Source: Chaetomium olivaceum (taxonomy: Eukaryota > Ascomycota > Sordariomycetes > Sordariales > Chaetomiaceae). Taken from it: DNA of 64,000 nucleotides. Below are positions 44,060 to 56,233 of this stretch, one piece after another. The stretch's first letter is position 1. Each line of letters starts with the position of its first letter. The stretch covers positions 186,001 to 250,000 of the forward strand of contig JAYWVB010000012.1 in NCBI GenBank assembly GCA_039881045.1, in the 5' to 3' direction. The position numbers and the translations under genes were made by a program. Below the pieces are notes generated by a model that worked only from the letters and a program-made list of their open reading frames with translations, was not told the DNA's origin and ran no database searches.

Positions 44060-45637
44060 CATGCGAGCAATTACAAGGTGTTCGCGCTGACGGTTGCGTT
44101 TAGCTTATATGCACTCATACATATCTGTATATCTGAAGGGTCCGTCAGGGACGGAGGCGTGCGTGGGAGGCGCAACTGATACAAGGGGATCTGAGGGGCT
44201 TTCCAGGCGACACAGTCCTCGGGCAATAGCGTGGGACTTCTGCTTCACCCTTACCTTGTGATGCATCCAAGCGCAGCTGATGTCCCAGTTGATCTAGTAA
44301 TTGAATGCCTGGTTGGTTATGATGACTTCAGTCTATGCATGATCTGCAGCCATCGACCTGCAGCCATCGTCAGCCCTCAACCCTCGAGTCAGTGCCTCTC
44401 CTGTTTCCACGTCGGTTGCAGGCTTTCGAAGGCCTTGTGGTCTCGAGTGCAGGCAGCTCCCGGGCTCAGCCCGTTACAGTCTGGATTTGGGCTTTTCTCA
44501 AGAGTCGTACGAAGTCTACGGATGTTGGGCTATAAAGGTCCACAATCTGGAGGATGAGGACTCCCTGAATGCATTTTACCGCTTCTGTACGTATTATGGC
44601 TTCGGAAGCTTCACCGCAGAGACTTAAGTGAGGGTAGTTTGCCAGTGTTCGATGTTCATATAGGTATTGCAAGCACACAAACTAAGTGAGAAACCGAACA
44701 AACAAAACCTGTCTCCAAAGATAAAGTACTGATAATTAAGGAAACATTTGACGAAATGCAAGGAGATTAAGGTGTGCCACTTACTTCAATACCCCTTCCC
44801 TTGATTACGTTACCGACTCGTTGTAAGTAACAAGTATGAATCGTAGTGCCTGTGGTTTGACTCGTGACACCCCCAGGTAACTTCCGGAACAGTTCTTACC
44901 TCAGCAGCCCTGGTCAAAATTTGATGAATGTTATTCCATCACCTACCCAAGTTTAGGAACTGTATTTTAAACTAAAATATAACGGGAACAAGAGGTGAGT
45001 AATGTTCGACCATGGCGGGACAATTCGAGCTGGGGAACTTCCCAGCACACCAACTGCCACCTTAACGACAAATCGAGGCAACTCGGCATTCACATCCTGA
45101 ACAACCTTGGGAGCTTGGCCATGAAGCACACATGATAGGCAGAGGAGGCACCAGGGCCACAGACGAGGAAATCACGAAAGGGAAATTATCTATCATTACA
45201 GTTTTGTTTTCATAAAAACAAAAAGAATGTAACGGGCTGTGCCCGAGGTGAGCCTCGGTAACCCTCGGCCAGCTCACGTACAAGCACGGTCCACCGAACC
45301 CCTGGATGAAGCTATTCCCAGTTGCCCCACAGCGCACCGAACATTCTAGCAATGCGCTCGGGCCACCGCACTCACGATCATAAAGCAGCCCCACGAGCTG
45401 CCAGACTCTCTCATCTTTCCTTTTCTTCTTCAAGCTTAGTGTACTCGTAGAGTCGTCACCAGATAGTTGCAATATACTCCTGGGACCGTTACAAAGAACG
45501 AAAAAAGAAAACAACGCCCCGCACTTTCACGACCAAACGCCCCAAACCTAACCCCATTCCCCAACCCAGCACCCCTTGGGCGCCCACTAACCCCGTCTCT
45601 ACTCCCCTATCTCCCCCCGACTCACCCACCAAAATCA
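44060..45637. other. Spacer
   Basis: No gene supported. AT-rich between about 44650 and 45000. Confidence 0.5.
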
Positions 45638-47242
45638 TCACTCCGCAAAAGGCCGCGGGTCCTCCCTCGCCGCGAGGCCGACAACCTCCACGCCCACCCG
45701 CCGCATCCGCATCACGTTGAAATCGCCCCACAGGTGCCGCTGCAGTTCCGTGTAGGCGCGCGCCGGGAAGTCGGCGCCGCGCGCTACCTCGAGCTTGACC
45801 TTGGCGAGGCGGGGCCTGTTGGGGTTGGGAGAAGGGGGTTAGTTGAGCGGTCTTTGCTGTGGGGTGGGGGTGGATTTTGTTTGGGGGTAGGGAGAGGCGG
45901 ATTATGGGAGGGTCTAAAAGAGTGGGAAATGGTGGAAGGGAGTGTTGTGCTGGGTAAGGGAAACGACATAGAAGACGTACCACTTGAACGACTTGATCAT
46001 GGCGTGGGTAAAGGTCCTGAACTCGTCCGTCGGGAACCCACCTAAGCCCATGATATACAATCCCTCTAGGCGGGGGCAATTCCACAGTAGCCGGCACAGC
46101 GCATTTTGGTCTATCTGGGAGACGAGAGCTCGGTGGTCGATGGCGACCTGCTTGAGCGCGATAAAACCGTTCAATCGGATGAGGAGATCGTAGGATCTCC
46201 CCTGGAGCTTCTCGGGGTCGGCATGCCACGGGGCGAGATGGAGCTTCTCTAGGGTCCCGGAGTACGGGGCGAGGCACTGGACGATTTGGGCGGGCGAGGC
46301 GGGCAGGTAGCTTTCTGGCCAGCCGTCGGAATAGTTGCTGAACTCGAAGTGAGTCAGCTTGCCGCACCGCCGGAGCAGAAACTGGAGTCCGCGGTGGCAG
46401 AGGAAGGAGTCGATCAGGCGCAGGCAGGTGAGGTTGGGCATGCGGCCCGTAAGCGAGGTCCCTCCGCGCGGTCTTTCGATTGTCATCGACTGTAGGTTCG
46501 TCGCGCAATATAACAAACCGTTTAGGCTGTGGAGGTTGATACCGTCGGACCATCCGGTCTCTTCAGTCACGGGGAAACGAACGATTAGGTTGCGGAGGTT
46601 GGGGAGGATGCAGGTGGGCTTGGGGCCGGTGACTCGGTTGTCGACCTTATTCAGGAGGAAGTTGGTGTCCCCCCACCGACGTGCCATGGCGATCTCGAGT
46701 GTTGTGAGGTTGGGGGCGAGGCAGACTACTGCCATGGTCTTGACAGGAGCGGAAACACTGTTCACCTGAAAGGTGGTCATGCCAAAGATGCGCTGAATCA
46801 CGCGGTGGAAGTCCCAGATCGTCGTCTGGGTGTAGGGGACTGCGTGTGGTCCGTTGTACGGCGCCGCGAACTCGATCGACTTGATGGCCGAGCGGAGGTT
46901 CGGGTACGCCAAGAGGGTGGCTGCGAGCGCGAGGTCCCTTCGCGGCCGGGACTCCCTGTCCTCCAGGTGGTTGTACAGCATTGGGAGGGCAATGAGGTTG
47001 AGAACCCGACTGGTTCGGCCCAGTCTGGCGAGGCTGCTTCTGTCGTCGGCCACTTCTCTGCAGATCTTGGTGAGAAGTTCCATCGGCAGCGTCTGTAAAA
47101 GGCATGATGGTGGTGATGGCTGCGGGGAGGTAAAAATCTCCCAGCTTCTCCCCGTCGTGAACGAGCTTAGGAAGCTGTGCTGGTTGGGATCCATGGTGGC
47201 GTCAAACAAAGGGTTCCATGAACCTTGGGAGAAGTGTTGCAT
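45638..47242 (-). CDS. F-box leucine-rich protein, paralogue B
   Basis: Two exons: 47242-45981 and 45815-45638, 1440 bases, 479 residues; a shorter start at 47194 is possible. An F-box-like N-terminus (LQTLPMELLTKICREVADDRSSLARLG...) is followed by leucine-rich segments (LTTLEIAM, LRNLIVRFP, LTCLRLIDSFL, LEKLHLAPW, LEGLYIMGLGG). The last exon adds RLAKVKLEVARGADFPARAY and ends in AREDPRPFAE. Shares the FLLNKVDNRVTGPKP block with the gene at 38.5-39.9 kb. Predicted substrate receptor for SCF ubiquitin ligase; target unknown. A GC-rich gene set in an AT-richer spacer. Confidence 0.87.
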
Positions 47243-48910
47243 GGTCTTGATATGATGGAAGAGTAAAAATGTGCTTTAATGGGACAGTGTGTGGCTTTGA
47301 AGCTTGAGTTGTATTGTGAGTTCGTGAGTTCGTGAGTTGTGGATCGAGATGTTCGTTGGTGGTCGTGGAACAGCGAGGAAAATAAACAACGAATTTTCGA
47401 ATTAAACAAGTTGGTGGGTGAAAGTTGTGCGGCCTTCATTTTCTCATCCATCTGGACTCGGACTTTAACAGTAGGCATTGCTACGGAGTAAGAACACACG
47501 CTATACGCGTTATAGCACCAAAATTCCCAGATTCCTGAGCACTGACAATGCCAACTTGAGTCCAGAAGAAGAGATGACTGAGGCAGACTCCCCAGAACTC
47601 AACTGGTACACTACACCCAGCAAGAACATGAACGAAGTAAACTGGAAATGTGATGATTAATATGTAACAGCATAGTTGTAGAAGGTTTAACTTGACCTTG
47701 AAAACGCAAGCAGGCAGCATCAGGGCATTGCTAATAGCCATCCACAGTAAAACACTGCATTCGTCTTCTAAACCAACACATGTTCCACATTGCAGGAGAT
47801 GATGTTACAAGCACAAACATGACAAAGAAGCAAGCACAAAAGGTTCACCATGGTGTTGTTCACTAATTCGTATTATTTACATTTGGGTCACACTCTATCC
47901 GTCTCATGTTGCACGCGATCTGGCTTTCCTTTTAATACCCCCACAGCACCTTACCAAACACAAGCCTGGCACTTCCTAAGCCAAATAAAATCAAATAAGT
48001 TTAACTAGCTAATTGTTAGGTACGGAACTCCAATAGGGAACCATAAACATAGTTAAAGATGAAATAGCGCAACCCAACCTTAACTGTAGCCACCAAAGAA
48101 AGGTATACTATGTGCTGGGTGAGGTTAACCAATTCAGGGGTTTCGTCGGCCCACATTCGGCTTTCGACACGTGCAAATGATAATTCGTAAAGCGTGATAC
48201 TCTTGTCATCTATTGGCTGGTACAGGCTTGTTCGTGAATACCCGGTCCCTCGTTACAAGGAACTGAGGCTTCTGGTAATGGTTGTGCTGTTCTCACGTCA
48301 GCCTCGTTGCAGGACCAGTGTCCTCCCAGCTGCCAAGCAGATTACACCAGAAATACCGTTCAGAAAGGGAACAATTGACCGACCAAGGTCAGCCCTGTGA
48401 GAATGTGACCTCGTGTGCATGTCATTACTGGTCGCTTATCGACAGGGATGGCAGGGGATGCAAGGCACTGCCGCATCCGCCCATCCAACGTGGATCTGTT
48501 GGTAATGAGCTGATGGAATGCGGCCGCTTAATGAGCTCCCAAATTCCATCACCCATGTGTCGGGCGTTGGCCTTGCATGGGATAAGATCTGCGTCTGGCG
48601 TAAAGGTCCTGGACTCCGCCTTCCGAGACCCCGAAGCGCCAACCACACCCCGGCCGAGTTCCCAACAGAAGGGTAGCACAGAGACAAACACACTCGGATC
48701 CGGGTATTTGGCGAATGGGATGTAGCGTACAGAAATATCAGCGTGAGATGACTGTTGGAGGACGTCCAGTGACCCATCCCGTCTGATGTGGCTCAAGGAC
48801 ATCCCGGGTTCGGGACCCGGGTATATATCTGCATTGACGTCTTCGTTGCTTTGTCTCTGTTGCCGCCCGCCTTCAGTCCTCTTTTTCTTTCATCCACAAA
48901 ACCCATCATC
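47243..48910. other. Divergent spacer, AT-rich in the middle
   Basis: No gene supported. 47400-48200 is noticeably AT-rich compared with the flanking genes. Confidence 0.5.
48822..48828 (+). promoter_or_regulatory. TATA box of the alpha-dioxygenase gene
   Basis: TATATAT 83-89 bases before the chosen ATG at 48911. It lies inside the longer open frame beginning at 48788, arguing against that upstream start. Confidence 0.5.
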
Positions 48911-51129
48911 ATGGCATCAACCAATGGGTCCTCGAATGGCACTCACACCTCTGCGGACATCAAGAAGGAGTCCCACCAAGATGAGGAACCAATCCCACCC
49001 AACTTCAAGGCCACCCTGGTAGAACGTATCGGTATCGGCGCCTTCAAACTCCTCAACAAAGCTGTACCCTGGTACAAGCTGCCCGGTTTCATCGGCGCCT
49101 TCAACTTGGCCTTCCTCCGGATAGAGCTCCGGCAATACAATCTGTATGATGGCTATGCCTCTACGGAAGCCCAGGGCAACGCAACGAATAACCCATTGCC
49201 GGATGAGCGTTACCGTGGAGCCCGCAACTCGGATGGCAAGTTCAACTCCCTCGAGCAGCCCCTGATGGGCTGCAGGGGCATGCGTTTTGGCCGCAACTTT
49301 CCACGACACCTGACCCCGAAGCCGACCGAGGAAGAGCTGTGGACGCCGAATCCGCGGATGATCAGTGAGAAGTTCATGGCCCGGCGTGATGGAAAGATGA
49401 TTCCTGCTACGTCGCTCAACATGCTGGCGGCGGCTTGGATCCAATTCCAGATCCACGACTGGTTCAACCATGTGCAGGTGGGTGTGATCTCGCGCGCTAC
49501 GGGGTAGTAATGAAGCTGACAAAGACCAGAGTGAAGAGAAGTTTAACGTACCTACTCCGGAGGGCGGCGACTCATGGCCCCATCCCCACATGGAGCTGTT
49601 CCGAACCAAACCCGACGAAATCCTAGACCCATCCGACATCAAGTGCCCTGGGTACAAGAACGAAAACACGGCTTGGTGGGATGGCTCCCAGATCTATGGA
49701 TCAAGCGAGGCGGTTACTCAGGCTTTGCGTGCTAAGTTGCCGGACGGCAAACTGACGCTCGATGAGATTGGCGCTGTTTCGTTTCTGCCGCGTGACAAGG
49801 ATGGCAATCCCCTGACCGGCTTCCACGACAATTGGTGGATCGGCATGGAGATGTTACATACCCTTTTTGCGCTGGAGCACAACGCCATCTGCGACGCCCT
49901 AAAAGCAGCGTACCCGGAGATGACGGGGTAGGTCCTTTTCTGTGTCCTCGGCAAATGTTTCTACTGACGCCCGCTAGTGACCAAATCTTCGACAAGGCCC
50001 GTCTTGTCAACTCGGCCCTGATGGCCAAGATTCACACCGTCGAGTGGACGCCGGCCATTCTCGCACATCCAGCTCTCGAAATCGGAATGAACGCCAACTG
50101 GTGGGGCATCGTGGGTGAGAAGCTGACGAAGGCCCTCGGCCGTATCTCCAAGACCAGCGACATCATCAGCGGCATTCCGGGTAGCGGCGTGGAGCAGGAT
50201 AATATCCCTTACTCGCTGACGGAGGAGTTCGTTTCCGTGTACAGGATGCACTCCCTGATTCCTGGTGCGGCGCCCCTTTCATACCCACCAAGCCAAGCCC
50301 CTGCTGACCTCCTCGTGTAGACGACATCGCCTTCCACTCGGCCACCAACGGCGAGCACATCCGCACCATCCCCGTCGCTGACATGACCTTCTCCCGTAAG
50401 CTACCTCCACCCACCACCCAAAATAACCAACCCATCCACCCAACTACCCACTTCCAAACCACTTCCTCCCGCAAACATAAGCCAACCCACCCTAACCCCC
50501 CAACTCCAGGCGCGCAACAGCCACTCCGGCACCCCTCGCAGCCCCTCACCTTCCCCGACGCCTTCTATTCCTTCGGCACCGCCCACCCGGGCGCCATCAC
50601 CGCGCACAACTACCCTGACTTCCTGCGCAACCTCTCCACGCCCGACGGCCAGTTCCGCGACCTCGGCACCATCGACATCCTGCGCGACCGCGAGCGCGGC
50701 GTGCCGCGCTACTGCGAGTTCCGCCGATTGCTGCGCATGTCGGTCCCCAAGACGTTTGAGGAGTTGACGGGCGGGGATGTGCAGAGTGCAAAGGAATTGA
50801 GCGAGGCGTATGGTGGGAAGATTGAGCTGGTGGATGCGTTGGTGGGTTCCCATGCGGAGCCGGTGATTGAGGGGTTTGGGTTCTCGGAGACGGCGTTTCG
50901 CGTGTTTATTGTTATGGCGTCGAGGAGGTTGAAGAGTGATCGGTTTATTGCGGGCGGAGAGGGCGGGGAGTGGGGGGAGGGGACGTATACCAAGGTTGGG
51001 TTCAAGTGGGTGCAGAACGGGGGGATGCGGGATGTGTTGGGGAGGCATTTCCCAGAGTTGAGGGAGACGTTGGAGAAGGGGAAGGGGAAGAATGTGTTTG
51101 CGCCGTGGGTAAAGCTAGGAGAGCGTTAA
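48911..51129 (+). CDS. Fatty acid alpha-dioxygenase (haem, animal-peroxidase/cyclooxygenase superfamily)
   Basis: Predicted to add O2 to the alpha carbon of fatty acids, giving 2-hydroperoxides, an oxylipin route best known from plants. Five exons: 48911-49477, 49530-49927, 49978-50264, 50321-50395, 50510-51129 (1947 bases, 648 residues, close to the plant enzyme length of about 640). Landmarks: VPWYKLPGFIGAFNL, MGCRGMRFGRNF, AAAWIQFQIHDWFNH (distal-haem His), WWDGSQIYGSS, MLHTLFALEHNAICD, EEFVSVYRMHSLIPDD (catalytic Tyr and proximal His region), and FSFG-like DAFYSFGTAHPGAI. No fused cytochrome P450 domain, unlike psi-factor (Ppo) oxygenases. Codon use shifts to very GC-rich in the last exon. 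Confidence 0.86.
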
Positions 51130-51702
51130 GAACCTGAGAGGGTAGGTTGGTTTGATTTGGGGCGGGTTTGTGCTGTTGTGCGATGGACGCGTTGGTTACG
51201 CGATTGGATTTCCATTGTTTTCTTTCGTCCAGTGTCAGTCTGGTAACGTTTAATACTTTTATCCAGAACTTACACAGTAAGTAAAGTTAGGGCTTGAATG
51301 AAGTTTACTCCCACATTTCCGCCACTTTGGATATTATCACGCTGATGAGGCGATCACGAACCACTCACCCGCCTCACCTCCACCCATTTGAGTTAGGCTT
51401 AGGCCGCTTTCTTCCAGCAAACCAACAGCCAGGTACCAGGAACCAGTCGATTGCGTGCGAACAACACCGGGGTTCTCCATCTTGGCAATCCACCCACTGA
51501 ATCACCACCTTCCCCTTTAGGCTCTACTATATCACCGCCATGGCCAGCCACTTCTTGACCTGCCGTGCGCGGGTGAATAACCGGGCTTCCAATCTGGGCA
51601 GGAGTGTAGATCGGTAAATAAAGTTGACCCCAGATCATCCGTGTCACCCGCGTCTCGACAACTTCCCCTCACCACCCTCATACTCCAAAGGGGATCGCCA
51701 CG
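51130..51702. other. Spacer
   Basis: No gene seen; promoter region of the dipeptidyl-peptidase. Confidence 0.5.
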
Positions 51703-54134
51703 ATGCGACGATTTCTCTCACTCTGCGTCGCTGCCGTGTTGGCAACTGCCATTGAACCTCCCCGGTTTCCTCATCAACCCTCCGGCAATGGCACCAAGTT
51801 GTTGACTTACAACATCACCACTACCAGTCCCGGGGAGCTGTCCTCGTCCACCACCTCGGTCACATGGATCAACTCTGGCCAGGACGGCGACTTCATCACT
51901 CGCGGAGAGGATGGATCGTTTGTTTTTGAGAACGTCGTGAGCGGAAACAAGACCACGTTCCTGTCCGCTGATAAGATCCCCGCCGATTACTACGATTACC
52001 AAATCTCGTCCGACTACTCCAAAATCCTGTGGGCCGTCAATTACACCAAGCAGTACCGCCACTCGTACTTTGCCAGCTACCTGGTGCAGGATGTCGCGAC
52101 GGGCCAGACTGAGTCTCTGGTCGAGGGCTCCGATGCCGACATCCAGTACGCCACCTGGAACCCCACGTCCTCGTCCGAGGTTGCTTTCGTTCGGGGGAAC
52201 AACCTCTTCATTTGGGACCAGGGCACAGTCAGCCAGATCACGGACAATGGCGGTCCTGACTTATTCAATGCCATCCCAGACTGGGTGTATGAGGAGGAGA
52301 TCTTCGGCACGAATAACGCCTTGTGGTACTCACCCGACGGAGAGTACATTGCCTTTTTGAGCTTCAACGAGACGGGTGTCAGAACCTACACCATCCCGTA
52401 CTATATGGACAATCAAAAGGTGGCCCCGTCGTACCCACGCGAGTTGGAACTGCGGTACCCTAAGGTCGGCACCAAGAACCCCACCGTGGCTCTCAGCCTG
52501 TTGGAGGTCAAGGCCAAGTCGGTCTCCCCCGTCGCTATCGAGGCGTGGCCTGTAGATGACTTGATCATTGGCGAGGTTGCATGGGTTACGGAAGCGCATG
52601 ACAAGCTCATTTACCGGGCATTTAACCGCGTGCAAGACCACGAGAAGCTGGTGACCGTCGATGCCGACACCAAGGAGTCTACCATCACTCGGGAACGGGA
52701 TGGGTCTGATGGCTGGCTCGACAACAACCAAGCGATCACCTACATTGGTGAGGTCGAACGCGACTCTGCCAATGGAACGCTCCAGGACGGCAAGGGGAAG
52801 GGTAAAGGGAAGGGCAAGGGCAAGGGTCACGACAAGCCTGAGACAGACGACCCCAAGGCCAGGTACTACCTCGACCTCTCAGATGCCTCCGGCTGGAACC
52901 ATCTGTATCTCTTCACCCTGGACGGCAGCTCCAACATCACCCTGACTTCCGGCAACTGGGAAGTGGCCTCCGTCCTCAAAGTCGACACTACCCGCGGTCT
53001 CATCTACTACACCTCCACCGAACACCACCCCACCGAGCGGCACCTCTTCTCCGTCTCCTACCTCACCGGTGTCAAAACCCCCCTCGTCGACCCCACCACC
53101 CCAGCCGTCTGGACCGCCTCCTTCTCCTCCGGCGGCGGCTACTATATCTTACGCTACGCCGGCCCGGATGTGCCGTACCAAGAACTCTACGCCACCTCCA
53201 ACGCCACCACCCCCATCCGCACCGTCAACGCCAACACCCGCCTCCACACCGCCCTACAAGCCTACCGCCTCCCCAACATCACCTATCTCGACCTGCCCCT
53301 CCCCGCCGCCTCCAGCGGGGGAACCAACTTCTCGCTCAGCGCCATGCTCCGCCTCCCGGCAACCTTCGACCCGACCAAGAAATACCCGCTCCTCCTAACC
53401 CCCTACGGCGGGCCGGGCGCGCAGGAAGTCAACAAAGCCATGCAGGCCTTCGACTGGAACGCCTACATCTCGTCCGACCCCGAGCTCGAGTACATCACGC
53501 TGACGGTGGACAACCGCGGGACGGGCTTCCGGGGGCGGGCGTTCCGGGCCGCGGTGGCGGGCCGGCTGGGCGAGCTGGAGGCGGCGGACCAGATCTGGGC
53601 GGCGAAATGGCTGGCGGAGAAACATAGCTGGGTGGATGCGGAGAGGATGGGGATTTGGGGGTGGAGCTATGGCGGGTATCTGACGGCGAAGGTGGTGGAG
53701 GTCGGGGATGAGGCGATTGCGTTTGGGCTGGCGACGGCGCCGGTCGCGGATTGGCGGTTTTATGATACCATGTATACGGAGCGGTATATGAAGACGCCGG
53801 AACTGAATCCGGGGGGGTATAATGTCTCGGCGGTGAGCAAGGTGGAGGGGTTTAAGGGTTGCGGGGGAAGTTCTTGGTGCAGCATGGCACGGGGGATGAT
53901 AACGTGCATTTGCAGAATAGTTTGGCGTTGGGGGATCTGTTGATGGGTGCGGGGGTTGGGCCGGAGAAGTTGGACGTGACGTACTTTACGGACTCGGACC
54001 ACAGTATCCGGTATAACGGGCAGAACGCGTTTGTGTATAAGCAGTTGACTGGGAGGTTATGGGCAGAGAAGAGGAGGGTGCCCGGCGATCGGCATCAGTG
54101 GAGTAAGAAGAGGGGCATGCCGTGGAAGGGGTGA
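51703..54134 (+). CDS. Secreted dipeptidyl-peptidase IV-type serine protease (S9B); apparent one-base frameshift
   Basis: Removes N-terminal dipeptides from peptides outside the cell. A signal peptide (MRRFLSLCVAAVLATA), an N-terminal beta-propeller with several N-glycosylation sites, and a C-terminal alpha/beta-hydrolase domain. Nucleophile Ser655 is in GWSYGGY. Asp lies in HGTGDDNVH and His in DSDHSIRY, but both are in a second frame after about 53868. The first frame ends at 53943 in an unrelated tail. Adding one base in the GGTTGCGGGGG stretch at 53866-53876 gives one frame of 811 codons; the candidate intron there would be under 30 bases. A Lys-Gly repeat (52788-52829) interrupts the propeller. 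If the frameshift is real the protein loses two of the three catalytic residues. Confidence 0.88.
52788..52829 (+). repeat. In-frame (Lys-Gly) hexanucleotide repeat
   Basis: Seven near-identical GGNAAR units encode alternating Gly and Lys inside the beta-propeller of the S9B peptidase. Length-variable by nature. Confidence 0.75.
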
Positions 54135-54325
54135 GGATCGTGGATGTAATATAATTACTAGTGCACATAGTCCTCGAGGTGTACCATCCAATCGTCTTGG
54201 AATATGTTACGGAGTCTGTGAGAGTAGTATGCTCTAGGAATTGGCTAAATCTATGAACATGTCTACCTAGGTGCATTTCCTCACTCATGGCGACGAAGCA
54301 CGTTTCGTTTGCCTCGCCAGGTACC

Positions 54326-56233
54326 TCAACGGTTTGATGAAATGGCAAGGTCCACAAGCGAAAACTGATTTTCGGGCTCAGACCCAGTTGGCATCTTTCT
54401 GACACGAACTTGCACGAAGGGAAATGGCGCCATATCAAGCTGCCATGTGTCGTCCGGGATGGCCATTTCTTTTCTCAGCAAGACTTCGTATGGGCCATGG
54501 TTGAGGATTGACTTGTGATACCAGGTAAAGCCATCGCTCTCTAGGAAATCTTCGGTTTTTGGTTTCTTGAGTAACGCAGGTACCAATGCCACTGACAACG
54601 AAACGTGTTTATTGGGGCGGGGCGTCTTGTACTCAAAAACAATGCCGAAGCCAAACGGGTACCTTTTGTGATCCTGGGTAAGCCGAAAATAGATGGTCCA
54701 TAACGCACCATGAAATCCTCCCCGCGGTATGCTGATTATGCCCTCTTCAATGATTGGGTGGATATTGCGATCGTGATATTGCCATGAGTGCTCGCATAAC
54801 AGAGTGTCGCCCCAACGGCGGATCAAGAAGTCCCCAGGCTGGGGACCCGCATGCCGGCGAGGTTCGAGTCGTAGATGCCGCGTCATGTTGACAAGGCCGC
54901 TCAAATCAGGGGGCCCAGAGATACATCAACTCGTCTGTCCTGCTAAACCGACCATGACCCCACGGATAGAGTGGCAGAAGAATTAAAGGACCAAGGCCAG
55001 CCTCGGACTGGCAAAGCAAAATGGCGAAGCTTATCGAACGGATCTGGATTACCTCAAGGCGTGGCCAGTGGAAAGCAAAGAGCTCCGACGAAGCCAGCAT
55101 GGGAAGCTCGATAATAGCGCACGCACCGGCCGTGGTCGGGTAGAGCACTTGACGATCCCGGGTAGAATGGTCGTAGAAGTGGTGTATTCCAGGCCATGGC
55201 CTGAAGTGGGAGGAACCCTCGAAATCCTTGGGCGATTCGGCAAAGATACCGTTGAAAACAGTCTCTGCCTGGCTTGCTTCCCAAGGGATCGACTCGGACA
55301 AGACTGGTGCCTTGAGCGACGAGCCAATCGTCGTGATTTGTCTCATCGGCCGGTCAACAATGCGACCCCATGCGAAAAGGGTATGATCTGTCGGGTTGGC
55401 CCTCATAATCTCTTCCTGTAGCCTTCGAAAAGCCTTTTTTCCCTCTCCATAAAGCAACGGTATATTGACGTCGAAGATTCCAAGAAGGCAGTAGGCAAGG
55501 TCCTCCGTCCTGGACGTGTTTCGTTTTGCAGCCCAAGACATCCTCTTAGACACGCTCGCTGTTTCTAAAGGGGCATGGCCACAAAGATACTTGCTCTCAA
55601 TGCCCGTGATCTCACTCAAACTGTCACATAGGTCAAATCGTGTGCCGATTTTATCCCAGTTCCTGGAAAACAGCACTATGTGCGAGGGAGCGAGGAGTTC
55701 CTGTAACGTCCACCCTCGTGTAAACCAACGAGCGCGGCCAAGCTGCAGGCGAAGAAACAGGGGGTCGGGCATGGCGCGGTCCGGAACGGTGACATCTGCC
55801 AAGTAAGCGTAGCAGATGGCGGCCTCTTTGTACCAACGGAACATGGAATTGATTGCTTCTGATAGCTCCGCACTGCTTCGTTTGTCGATACAACAGCTAA
55901 CCCAAATGTTAGTGTTTCGGCCCCCTGGTATATATATATACATACATACCTACCCAGGTAGGTACTTTGCATTTGTTCAGGGGGAATAGGGCTTTTTAGT
56001 TCTTACGTATCAATCCAAGCCCAGTCGTAACCGTCAGTGATGGCTTGTCGGCAACAATATTCGATCTTTGCATATCCTTTCTTTTTTGCGAGCGCCTCTT
56101 GCGGGAGGGACCGGAAGTCCTCAAATGTGACTTCATCTTCGGCCCAGGTGTGGGACAGAATGGTATAGGGACCATGGTCAGAGTCTGACAGAAACTCTCC
56201 AATTTCTCTGGTGTGTACGTTGAGGAGCCTCAT
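54326..56233 (-). CDS. HET-domain (heterokaryon-incompatibility-type) protein; apparent one-base frameshift
   Basis: Two exons: 56233-56007, then from 55896. The HET domain covers about residues 20-170: YTILSHTWAEDEVTF, KKGYAKIEYCCRQAI, DYAWIDT-like DWAWIDTCCIDKRSS (rebuilt by the intron), ELSEAINSMFRWY, RGWTLQELLAP, and further DLAYCLLGIFDVNIPLLYGEG. The first frame stops at 54906 after YLWAP. Related sequence continues at once in another frame (DLSGLVNMTRHLRLEPR...) to a stop at 54326. The switch is in the GGGGG run at 54909-54913; removing one base gives 599 codons. Such domains mediate non-self recognition and cell death after fusion; there is no NACHT/WD40 part here. The 110-base intron holds a TA/CATA microsatellite. 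Confidence 0.85.
55926..55966. repeat. TA/CATA microsatellite inside the HET gene intron
   Basis: TATATATATATA followed by CATACATACCTACC and an ACCTACCCAGGTAGGT near-palindrome. Confidence 0.6.

Noticed and set aside
45489..46553. 354-residue minus-strand frame overlapping the F-box gene
   Set aside because: It is a Pro/Arg-rich shadow frame; the overlapping frame has leucine-rich repeats and a proper intron.
48788..48910. Longer N-terminus for the alpha-dioxygenase
   Set aside because: The upstream ATG lies before the TATATAT element, and the conserved protein begins after 48911.
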